A stretch of DNA of 64,000 bases, taken from positions 270,835,054 through 270,899,053 of the forward strand of contig NC_089822.1 of the NCBI RefSeq assembly GCF_035046505.1, written 5' to 3'. Positions 21,117-32,579 of the stretch are shown here, one piece after another. The position numbers and the translations under genes were made by a program. The notes below the pieces were generated by a model that saw nothing but the letters and a program-made list of their open reading frames with translations, did no database searches and had not been told where the DNA came from. Each line of letters starts with the position of its first letter. The stretch's first letter is position 1. Source of the DNA: Tiliqua scincoides. Taxonomy: Eukaryota > Chordata > Lepidosauria > Squamata > Scincidae.

Positions 21117-22074
21117 TGTTGCGTGAAAATCCCCTTTTTCCCTTCCAAGTTGTGTTTTTATATCTAGTTATGTATCTTGGACTATACAGACCAAGCAAGC
21201 AGGCCACTCCTCCCCCAGCACATGTTTCTAAGGGCCATGGCCAAGCTACAAGCACATGAATTACACAACCCCCAATTCCTTGCAGGTCAATGTAGAACCT
21301 AATCACTGTGTCTTCTGATTATGCAAAACAAGCATGCACCTATGGAGGAGGAAGTCTATTGTTCTTTTGTTGTAGCTTTAACACTCTTAAGCACCTTATG
21401 CAAATTGCCTCCCTCCCCCAGAGTCAAACTTTGCTGATAGCGGAGTTCTGGACCCTTCCACCTTTTCTTTACATACTCCAAGTGTTACTGAGCATGCCCA
21501 CAGCTCTGGGATACTTCCGGTCAGTTTGGATTGACTTCCAGGTCAAAGACAACTCTTAAGAGAGAACTCAGTGCATATGCGGTCTCTCTCTGATTGCTCT
21601 CTTGCAAGAGTGGTCCTGCGGGACTCTTCCTCCAGCTCCCCCCCACAGGTAAATATATTGTGAGTCTAAACTTCCCCCCCTTCTTCCCTACCTATTCTTC
21701 CCTTCTCCCCCCATCTTTAGTCAGCAACTGGGTTTAGCAGATTAAGGAACCCCTAAAATACCTTCCTACACCCTAACCATTTCTGTTTCTTTTTTCGGAT
21801 GCACTCAAATACATAGCACATGCATCCACCACGAGTTAGGTACACCAGACAAGTATATACTTATCGATTCTCCATGTGTATTATGTTACCTTTGTGTGTT
21901 TTTGCAATAAAAATATAATCCTTTGATTGAAAGTTACCTTCCTCCCAGTCTCCTCATTAAGCTAAACAAGGGATTTCTTTGCTCTACGCTGTCTTGTATC
22001 CAGCCTATGGTCCCAAAAGTTTCCAGAAGGCTAATATAAATAATTCCCCTAAACAAAACAGCCTTTTTGGTAAC
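21117..22074 (+). mobile_element. Solo LTR (endogenous retrovirus fossil) in LINE-C
   Basis: This 958-bp sequence begins TGTTGCGTGAAAATCCCC and ends CTTTTTGGTAACA, giving imperfect inverted ends. It contains AATAAAAAT near 21906. The reverse complement at 57881-58872 is the same family. It interrupts LINE-C, whose flanks are GACT on the left and GACC on the right, a possible 4-bp duplication. No internal retroviral genes are attached, so this is a solo LTR left after recombination. Class is uncertain; a 4-bp duplication would fit gammaretrovirus-like or Gypsy-type integration. Confidence 0.7.
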
Positions 22075-24830
22075 AGACCCTCCAATGGTTTCCTCAGACA
22101 AAGACCCTTTCTTAAGGGCAACCTATCAGACTGAGATGCATCAGGAGTCCCCAGTCAGGGGAAGCATGCCTTACTCCCTCTCTCTTGGGGGCTCTCCCTC
22201 TACAGTGCCTCCTCCAGTTGGCTCAGCCTGGGCTTCTGAGTGTGAGAAACAGCCCCTTAACCATCTACTCCCTCCACCAAAAGAGGCCATTGATAGTGAA
22301 CACTGCTGTCTAGATGATAAAATGGAGGGTGTGGTGATGGAGATGCCTAATACATCTATTCAAATTAAACAGCAACCTGCCTCTACTGTTTTAGAGGAAC
22401 CCATGGCACAACTCTCCCAGCTTTCAACAGTGGATATCCAACCAAGTCAACAACCATTGATCCATCTTGTTCCTGATGGAACCCCAGCCATAGCAGCAAC
22501 AGGCAATGCTCTAGAAGAGACAAATCTGCCGGATGGATTGGAAACCAAGCTAAGATTGCCGGAGACCATTTTGCTTGAGCCAGAGCTACAACCACAAGCA
22601 CGCAGAGGGGCTCAGAAATTCAAATTCCCTTAATTCCATCAGACTGACTGCTTCCACATCGACTCCCTGAAGCCCTCCAAGGTCAACTGAAAATCCTGTC
22701 TTGGAATATCGCTGGCTGGTCAGCAAAGTCATGGGAGAAAGTGCTAGATGAAATCCTAAGGGATAGAGATGTTATATTGCTACAGGAAACTTGGGCTACC
22801 TTACCCATTGAGTTTGAAGGGTGCTCCGTAACATCACTACCAGCGCGGAAGAGTGCAGCAAAAGGTCATCCTGCTGGCGGTCTCGCCATATTAGTGAAAC
22901 CAGTTTTTAAGCATGAGTTGCTGTTTATGGCCGATAGCTATTGTAAAATCTAGGCAATTAAGCTGAGGCTGCCACATCAAAGCCTTATGGTCATAAATGT
23001 GTACATGCCACCTGTCAATGACAAAGCGGCAACCGAAAAGCAGTGGGTATATTTTAGTGGCATGTTTAATGAATTGACTGGCAAATTTCCTTCTCTAAAA
23101 CCAATAATTTCTGCGGATTTTAACGCCAGGGTGGGACAAAATAACGACATCTTCCATCAAATCTTAGATCTGCCTACTGATATGACCTTATCAGAGATTT
23201 GTTTCTCTGAAAGGCAGTCAAAAGACAGAACAATTAATGCGGCTGGGCTTCTTTTGGCTAAATTCTGCATTACCAATGGCCTCACTTGGTTAAATGGCCT
23301 AGATTATCTGGAGGATAAAGGAGAGTATACCCATATTTCAACTAGAGGTATGAGTGTTATTGATTACATTCTGGTTCCCTTTTATTTTCTCCCAAAGATA
23401 GTGAATTTTAGAGTTGGATACCCACAGTCTAGTGACCATTTACCCTTAATATGTGATCTGGCCTACTTCTCAGATTGCCTCCACAATTCCCACTCTCAGG
23501 TGGAGGACGGTCACCCTGACACAATTAAAAGAATTAAATGGGATGCAGCCACTAAAGAGTCCTTTTGCACACTACTACAAACTGAGGACATGTTCCAGTT
23601 GTCTGCTCTGGATCCAGATAACCAACTAGGGATTGTGACCTTATTCGAGGTTTTAATATCAACTCTCCAGAACAAACTGGGCTGGATAGCTCTACCTCAA
23701 AGAACAGAAGGTGGGAGAAAGAACTCTGCCAAGCTTGAGCAGACTTGCTTGACACTGAAGTTCGCTGTACGCAGTGCTTACAATAAATTTCGAGTAACTA
23801 ATAGTAGATTAAAATTACTACAAAATTTTAAGCTGTCTGCCCAACTCAAGGAAGCTATTAAAACTTGAGCGAGATGGTCACGTTTAATTAAATCTGTGAG
23901 ATCTAAAAACGCCAAGATTTTTTGGCAAATTATATCAGGCTGTTTCTATAAAAACTCATTTGGTTTCACAGCAATTCCAGCTAAAATGTGGGAAGCACAT
24001 TTTAAATCAATCTTCTTCGATGAATCCAAACCTGTCTCCATTGTTAATATGCCACTCCCGTTAGAGCTCCCTGATTGGCCTGCAGTCTCAGTGGATGAAG
24101 TTCTTTCACTCATTAAGCAGTTAAAGCTGCGTAAAGCAGCGGGACCAGACTCAATTCCTCCTGATATTTATAAAGAAGCACCAGAGTGGTGGGCCCCAAT
24201 AATTGCAGAACTTTTCACTAGAATTGATAAATTTGGGGTACTTCCGGACACTTGGACTAGATCTATCTTGGTTCCCATCTTTAAAAAAGGGGATAAAAAA
24301 CTTCCCCCCAGCTACAGGCCAATCAGCCTTTTAGACCTGGCAGGGAAAATGTATGCTTCCCATCTACTTAAGAAACTTTCTGCCTGGATCTCGGACCAGA
24401 ACATCATAGGCCCAGAGCAAGCGGGTTTTAGGCCAAATAAGTCTTCAATTGATCAGTGTGTGGTATTATCAAACCTAATCTTCAAACAAAGGACTCAAAA
24501 TAAAGCCCGACTATATGTGGCCTTTTTAGATTTAAAGTCGGCCTTTGATTCCATAGATAGAGATAGACTCTGGGATAAACTTGAGAAGATGGGAGTGGAC
24601 AAAAGGCTATTAATATTAAGTCGTGCACTTCATTTAAACACCTCATGCCAAGTGAAATTATCTCCGAGGGGCGGCCTCTCGGCCCCAATTCCAATCAACA
24701 AGGGGGTCAAGCAGGGGTGTGTTCTTGCTCCCATCCTGTTCAATCTCTTCATTAATGATCTGGCTCCCTATCTAGCAAACTTTGTTACGCATTCCCCCAA
24801 ATTAGGTTCAGTGGATATCCCTCTCCTGTT

Positions 24831-26448
24831 CTGTTCTGAAACCTTTATTGGCATGTCAACACGGTTTGCAATTAAAATATACAATTGACACAGCAATTTG
24901 CATTAAAAAAACTGGACAATTAAAAGCAGGATATCAAGTTATTTAAATTCTGACAATGTTACTTTAAGAATCTCAGATAAATAACCAGCCACAGCTGCAG
25001 TCAGAGAAACACAAACATCACTCATGAACTTGGAAAGAGTAATATCAGAAGGGGTAAGATCAGAGGAAATCCAAGAAGTAAGGTAATGATTACGAATATC
25101 AAGGTGTACTGGACAAAAAAAGAGAATGTGAGACAAAAAATCAGGAGACTCGTGACAGAAGGGACAGAGCCTTTTCTCCTGTGGAATATTAAAAAAGCGG
25201 CCAGAATGGACTGCCAAAGGAAAAATGTTAAAACGAGCTAACATAAAGGCTCGACTATGTAACGGGTTGGTTAATGTATAGAAATAATTAGGGGCATGAT
25301 CGAAAGATGGGGCCAAACCAAAAGAAAGAGGAGAACAAGTAGGATTAAGGTTATTACTTAGATAATTGAATTCGGATGATAAAAGCTTGCCTTTTATCAA
25401 TGAATATGCTTTAGAAAGACTCATATCTGCCAGGGATTCTAATGGAAGATCAAGAGAAGCAAGTTTGTTGTCTATCAAATGAAACCAAGAAAAAAAATAA
25501 GAGTCTCTTAACAAATCGTATAAAAGGGACCCAGAATGAGAATTTAAACACAGTTTAAGCCAAAATTTAAAAGTAACCAGGCTGTGGTTGTTGGAAGATG
25601 TATACCTAATTCTAAAATAATTGTGGAAACACGAATTGAATTTGGGATCCCTAGAATTCTATGAAAAAAAATGCTGCAATCTGATCGATATCCTTGTTGA
25701 TTACTTTAATCCATATTGGGGCACCGTAAAACAAATGGGAGAGAATTTTAGACTAAAAAACCTGAATAGCAGCAGGGACATACTGGTTACCTTCATTATA
25801 AAAAAATTTTGAAATTGCTTTGAGTTGGGGAGAGAGAGACAAAGTGATAGCTTTCTTATGAAAAGACCAGGAGAGTTTATAATGAACTATAAGACCCAAA
25901 TATTTATAAGACTGGACTTGTTTGTATATATTAGGGCCTATCGTCCATGTTATAGGAGACCAAGTGCGAGAAAATACCATAATTTGGGTCTTGTTTGAAT
26001 TAATTGTTAGATCATTTAGTTTACAATACTTCTGAAATGTAGCTAAGATGCAGCGAAGTCCAGATTTAGTTAGAGATAATAATACTGCATCATCTGCATA
26101 TAAAAGAGTAGAAACAGGGACCCCATTTAAAACTGGAGTAGAATGAATAGAAGAAGAAAGAAAAGAAGGTAAATCAGATAAAAATAAATTAAATAATAAA
26201 GGAGCAAGGATACATCCTTGACGGACACCATTGTGAATAGGGAATCTGTCAGTGAGAGTATTGGAATTTGGTATCCTAACCTGCCAAAAATTCTGGGAGT
26301 GTAATTGACGGAGCAGAAATAACAAACGCAGGTCTATTCCCCATTTAAGTAATTTGGACCATAGAAGGGCTCTATTTACAGAATCAAAGGCCCCTTGGAG
26401 ATCAACAAATGCAGCATATAGATTAGCTTTATTGTAAATAAAATACTT
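24831..26448 (-). mobile_element. LINE-C2 copy i, 5'-truncated
   Basis: Relative of LINE-C on the opposite strand. It has an RT piece (25753-26325, VRQGCILAPLLFNLFLSDL and LLYADDAVLLS) and a C-terminal piece (24939-25514), in different frames. The 3' end reads CCAATAAAGGTTTCAGAA on the minus strand. The 5' end stops abruptly where copy ii begins. It is about 12% different from copy ii in the shared stretch, by eye. Confidence 0.8.
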
Positions 26449-29400
26449 CTTTCTGAAACCTTTATTGGCATATCAAACGATTAACAATTGTACTTTACAA
26501 TTGACATGACAATTTGCATAACACTCAACAATTTAAACAAGATACTAGAATTATTTAAATTCTAACAGCGTTACTTTAAGGATCTCGGATAAATAACCAG
26601 CAACAGCTGCAGTTAGGGAATCACAAACATCACTCATAAACTTGGAGAGAATAATATCAGAGGGGATAAGGTCAGAAGGGATCCAAGAATCAAGGTAATG
26701 ATTCCGAATATCAAAGTGTGCTGGGCAAAGAAAGAGTATATGAAACAAAAAATCAGGAGTCTCATGACAAAAGAGACAGAGCCTTTTCTCCCGTGGAATG
26801 TTAAAAAAACGGCCAGAATGAACTGCCGACGGGAAAATATTGAGGCGAGCTAACATAAAGGCTCGTCTATGTAACGGATTGGTTAATGTATAAAAATAAA
26901 TAGATGCATGATTAAAGGATGGGGCCAAACCAAGGGAAAGAGGGGAACGAACAGAATTGAGACTATTACTTAGATAATTGAATTCAAGTGCTAAGAGCTT
27001 GTCTTTTATCAATGAATATGCTCTTGGAAGACTCATATCTGCCAGGGATTCTAATGAGAGGTCGAGAGAAGCAAGTTTATTTTCTATCAACTGAAACCAA
27101 GAAGAAAAATAAGAATCTCTTAACAAATCATATAATAAAGAACCGGAATGAGAATTTAAAAACAGCTTAAGCCAATATTTAAAAGTAAGTAACCAGGCTG
27201 TAGTTGTTGGAAGATGGATACCTAATTCTAGGATAATTGTGGAAACACGAATTAAATTTGGAATCCCTAGAATTCTACGAAAAAAAAGATGCTGCGATCT
27301 GATCAATATTCTTATTAATTGCTTTAATCCAAATTGGGGCACCATAAAACAAATGAGAAAGAATTTTGGACTGAAAGATCTGGATAGCAGCAGGAACATA
27401 CTGGTTACCTTCATTATAAAAAAATTTTAAAATGGCTTTAAGTTGGGGAGAAAGAGATGAAGTGATAGCTTTCTTATGAAGAGACCAAGAAAGTTTATAA
27501 TGAAATATAAGACCCAAATATTTATAAGACTGGACTTGCTTATATATATTTGGACCTATCGTCCATGTTATAGGGGACCAAGAGCGGGAAAACACCATAA
27601 TTTGAGTTTTGTTTGAATTAATTGTTAGGTCATTTAGTGTACAGTACTCCTGAAATTTAGCCAAGATGCAACGAAGTCCAGATTTAGTTAGAGATAATAG
27701 TACTGCATCATCTGCATACAAGAGGGTAAAGACAGGGACCCCGTTTAGAACCGGAGTAGAATGAGTAGAAGAAGAAAGAAAAGAAGGTAAATCAGATAGA
27801 AATAAATTGAATAATAAGGGAGCAAGGATACAACCCTGGCGGACACCATTGTGAATAGGAAATCTGTCAGTGAGAATATTAGAATTTGGGATCCGAACCT
27901 GACAAAAATTTTGAGAGTGTAATTGACGTAGCAGGAATAATAAACGCAAGTCTATTCCCCATTTAAGTAGTTTAGACCATAAAAGGTCTCTATTCACAGA
28001 ATCAAAAGCACCTTGGAGATCAACAAATGCAGCAAAAAGGTTAGCTTTATTATAAATAAAATACTTCTCTGCTAAATAAGTCAATGTAAAAATATGATCA
28101 AGGGTAGAAGCTCCTGCCCGAAAACCAATCTGTTCCTTTCCGGGGAGGTTTTTAGAAATTGCCCAGGAACAGAGTTTTGTTAAAAGATACTTTGAATACA
28201 ATTTTCCAATGTTTGATAATAAACTTATTGGGCAATAATTTGAAGGTGATGAAGGGTCACCTTTTTTGTAGACTGGAATGAGAGTAGATGTCAACCAGGC
28301 ATCAGGAAAATGACCTGTGGAATTAACCAAGGTAAAAAAGGATGCAAGTGGTTCTGCCCACCAATTGGGATTATTAGACAAAGTCTCATTCAAAATGTCT
28401 CATTCAAAATGTTATCGGGCCCAGGAACTTTACCGGGTTTTAAAGAAACCTGTGCCATGTATTTCATTAGGGGAAACTGGAGGCCATTCCAAGAGATCCT
28501 GTGGAGTACTGCTGGGAAACTGAATTGGGGACAAAGATGAGAATTTTTTTGAAAAAAAGTCATCCCAGGTAACTGCAGAGATAGATGGAAGCAAATTTGA
28601 AATTGAACAGGTTGATCTGGAAACTAAAGTCCAAAAGGCCTTTTGATTATGGGAAAATTGCAGAATGTAATTGGTCCCACTTACGCAGAGCATACTGATG
28701 TCTTTTCTCATCAAATAATTCATAGCATGTTCTGCGTAAATAAAAATAGTCTCTTAAAAAAGATGGGATTGGATGAGAACGAATGAAAAAAAAAGAGAGC
28801 GTATTTGTTTCTTTAATTGCCAACAATCAGCATCAAACCAAGAATTATGGTTAAAAGGAACCCTGAATGGTTGTGAGGAACTAGAGAAGCTAAGAAAATT
28901 AACTAGAGAATCAATTAAAGAATCGTAATCTCTTATAGCTGAGGATGGGGAAGAAAAAGAAAGAAGGTTACGAATGAGAACAATAGTCTCCGGGTGACTA
29001 GTCCACTGGGAAAAGGCTTGTTGTGAAGTAAAGGACCATTTATAAGATCGACTGGAGTTAGAAGGAAATGAAGAAGAGTGGGGCACATCATGGGGAAAAG
29101 AAAATGTTAATAAAAGTGGAAGGTGATCTCCCTCAGAACGATGGCCCACTGAGAAATCAGAGAGGAAAGGTAAGAGATCAGGGGAAACAAGGGCATAATC
29201 AATAACACTTGGGTCTCTCACTGAAAAATGAGTAAACTCTCCTGGGGAATCATTACCTCTAGAGCCATTTAATATAACTACATTAGCAGAGGCACATAAA
29301 TCGACAAAGGAAGCAGCATAACTATTAAAGGATAAATCTTTGGAGACCCTTGGAAGATGAAGCCAAGGAGGGATTTGGTCATCCATAAACCAGTTCATAT

Positions 29401-30689
29401 GTTGGACTAGCGCAGAATTACTGGGGCCAATTCTAGTATTAAGGTCCCCTATTATTATCAGCAAAGCAGAAGGAAAAGCTTTTAAATTTTCTTCTATAAG
29501 TTTTTCAAGAGATTCCCATAGATTGGAGGGAGTAATAGCAACAGGGGGGATATACACATTAAACAGCAAAATCTTAAAAAAATTTATCTGTAAAAGAAAA
29601 ATTTGACAATACAAAGATTGAATTGGTATATGAGAAAAGGAAAAAGGTGATGATAACTTTACAAGACAACAAAGTCCAACACGTGGACGTCCCAAAATAT
29701 TATTTTTGAAAGCGGATAAATGGTAGGGAGTATAACCAGGAATGGACGGGGAAGACAAAGACCATGTCTCCTGAAATAAAATTACATCAAAAGTTTTCAG
29801 AAAATTGATGAAGTCTTTATCTGAAGCTTTTCTGGACCACCCCGAAATGTTCCATGAAATTATAGTAATAGTCATAACGTTATGCAAGGAAGGAGAACAA
29901 CAATCAGTTAGTCAACGGGGAGAGGGGAAAGCAGCATGACTTTTAAGGGAAGCTTGAGGATCGTGTGAAACCTCTAGCTGAGTTATAATTGAGTTAGGAG
30001 GGGTGATCAGAGTATCTAAAGGAGGGCCAGATGTAAATTTATTAATCTCATTGTTTTTTAACGTACTAGAACCAATAAAATCAAAATTTAAAGGTGGGGA
30101 TATTGAGAGGAAGCATCAATTAAACGAAAAGAGTCAGATAAAGAACTTTTCTTAATAATACAAGTAGGAAAAAGGGATGTATGTGAAAGGGGCATGGATT
30201 CAGGTTAGAGGGAACAACTGGAAGAGATAGAACATCATTTGGAATCAAAGCATCAGTAGAGATTTCTAAATTCGACATAATAGGCATTGGAGAAGGCTGA
30301 CTAAAACAAGGATCATCTGGTCCTACAGAAGAATTAGGCAACAGGTTTGTTTTGGAAAATGCAATTTCTGGTTTATCAGCCTCCAAAGGGCAAGAAAGGG
30401 GAAATAATTTGGAAGCAGACAAAGAGCAATCCAAAAGGGGTATAGTAGAGGAACCATTCTTTGCCGAACAGGGAGACTGTGCTGACGCAGGAACATCCAT
30501 ATTTCCTCCTTGGAGAGAAATTTTAGATGGGACCAGTTTGGTTATGGAGGTATCACGAAAATAACGATGGACAGATATACCTACTTCCTGGAGAAATCTG
30601 GAGGTGGCAAATAAGAGTCTCGGAATATATGAGGAACGAAATTCCAGGAGGAGACGAAGAGGGCGACGAACAGAAGGTAGATGGACTGT
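26449..30689 (-). mobile_element. LINE-C2 copy ii: endonuclease and reverse transcriptase
   Basis: The most complete LINE-C2 copy. On the minus strand: ORF1-end piece 30893-30120 (partly antisense to CR1), endonuclease 29887-28754 (ISWNISGWSRK, LFQETWS, IGDLNTRIG, EGDHLPLLL), linker 28723-28430, RT 28393-27275 (NYCPISLLSNIGKLY, VDLQGAFDSVNRDLLW, VRQGCILAPLLFNLFLSDL, LLYADDAVLLS) and C-terminal domain 27414-26551 (cysteine-rich CLFCHETPDFLFHILFLC). Frame changes between these blocks mean it cannot make one ORF2 protein. The YADD active site is preserved. Confidence 0.85.
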
Positions 30690-31488
30690 CTTGAGCCTAA
30701 ATGTGGACAGGTCGATGAAAGTGTCGACCCAATGTGCGGCAGCAGTGAAGAAGGCCAATTCTATGCTTGGGATCATTAGGAAGGGTATTGAGAACAAAAC
30801 GGCTAGTATTATAATGCCGTTGTACAAATCTATGGTAAGGCCACACTTGGAGTATTGTGTCCAGTTCTGGTTGCCGCATCTCAAAAAAGACATAGTGGAA
30901 ATGGAAAAGGTGCAAAAGAGAGCGACTAAGATGATTACGGGGCTGGGGCACCTTCCTTATGAGGAAAGGCTACGGCGTTTGGGCCTCTTCAGCCTAGAAA
31001 AGAGACGCCTGAGGGGGGACATGATTGAGACATACAAAATTATGCAGGGGATGGACAGAGTGGATAGGGAGATGCTCTTTACACTCTCACATAATACCAG
31101 AACCAGGGGACATCCACTAAAATTGAGTGTTGGGTGGGTTAGGACAGACAAAAGAAAATATTTCTTTACTCAGCGTGTGGTCGGTCTGTGGAACTCCTTG
31201 CCACAGGATGTGGTGCTGGCGTCTAGCCTAGATGCCTTTAAAAGGGGATTGGACGAGTTTCTGGAGGAAAAATCCATTATGGGGTACAAGCCATGATGTG
31301 TATGCGCAACCTCCTGATTTTAGGAATGGGTTAAGTCAGAATGCCAGATGTAGGGGAGAGCACCAGGATGAGGTCTCTTGTTATCTGGTGTGCTCCCTGG
31401 GGCATTTGGTGGGCCGCTGTGAGATACAGGAAGCTGGACTAGATGGGCCTATGGCCTGATCCAGTGGGGCTGTTCTTATGTTCTTATG
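30690..31488 (+). mobile_element. CR1 LINE, 5'-truncated, inside LINE-C2
   Basis: It encodes the CR1 RT C-terminus from MKVSTQCAAAVKKANSMLG through GHLPYEERLRRLGLFSL and AFKRGLDEFLEEKSIMGYKP to a stop at about 31296, then the 3' UTR and TTCTTATGTTCTTATG. This frame is intact. It stands between two LINE-C2 pieces that overlap by ~170 bp, so it marks a junction rather than a clean insertion. Confidence 0.9.
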
Positions 31489-32579
31489 AGAAAAGTTTTA
31501 GATGGAACAAGTTTAGTTATGATAGTATCACGAAAATAGCGATGGGCAAATATGCCTACTTTCTGGAGAGATCTGGTGGTGGCAAATAAAAGTCTCGGAA
31601 TATATGAAGAACGAAATTCCAGGAGGAGACGAGAAGGGCGACGAACAGAGGATAGATGGACTAAATTCCGTAAATCCACCTTAAAAACAGGAATGTTAAG
31701 TAAGGTGGCTAGATGTCTTCTGGCCAAATGAATTTTAGACCAGTCTGGGTGTCTCCTGGGAGCCAGATGATCGAAGAATAGCACAGCTGCAGAGGCTTGA
31801 TAAACAAGCTGGCTTGGATGTTCCATCGAGATTGCAGAGTCGAGCTTGGTATGAGATGTGGAGGTTAAAGTAGGATGTCTCATCTCTGTTGCAGATTGAG
31901 AAAAAATATTAACAAAAAAGTTTGATAGCTTAGAAATTATTTGGTGTTGCTCCTTTAAGAGGCTCAATATATGGGAAATCTGAGAAAATATAGATGATAC
32001 CGTCTGGGCCGTCAGTTGAGAGTATTCCTTAAGCATCATAAGTAATTCACAAGGCTTTCCATCAACCATTTGTACACTCCCCTCAATCTGAGATGACTGC
32101 TGAGTTTCCAGCAGAGGTTGTTGTTTCGAAGGGGCAGACAGAGCCTGGAAACACTCTTGCAGAGACGACTGGCTCAGAGAAAGCTCTTTTGGAGGAGGAC
32201 AGAAACTTCTCTAATTTAGTTTGTTTCAGAGAAGGTAATAATGACTCAAGGTCAGGACTTGGCGGAGAAAGAGCTCTTTTACGCCTCATTTGGGAAGATA
32301 GATTAGCCGTAGTTATAAACACAATTGAGCTCTGCACAAGGAAATGGCGGCCAAAAAAACTGCAACTGACGATAAGCAATCTCAAGGTCGAGGCATTTTA
32401 AACTTAGGCACTTGAAGTCTGAAAAAGCAGAAAAATGCTGGGGAAAAGTTCCTTAGTTCATGAGCAATCAAAAAGGAGATAGAAAACTCTCTAATTTGAC
32501 AGGAAAAATTAAAACAAAGTACAGTTACCAGAGCTCCAAATTCCAACATCCTGTGGCTTGGACTCTCCCACGTGACCCC
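31489..32579 (-). mobile_element. LINE-C2 copy iii: 5' UTR and ORF1 start
   Basis: On the minus strand this is the 5' end of a LINE-C2: a ~195-bp leader from 32579, an ORF1-like start at 32385 (MRRKRALSPPSPDLESLLPS), and a second ORF1 block 32069-31476. At 31489-31662 it repeats, at roughly 88% identity, sequence also present at 30520-30689 in copy ii. The outer edge carries TATCCCTCTCCTTTT (32580-32594), a near match to TATCCCTCTCCTGTT at 24816-24830. The whole 24831-32579 block therefore sits in one target site in LINE-C. Confidence 0.75.

Noticed and set aside
30604-31296. 230-codon open frame that could look like a single gene
   Set aside because: Its first ~30 codons are antisense LINE-C2 and the rest is a CR1 reverse-transcriptase end; an accidental join.
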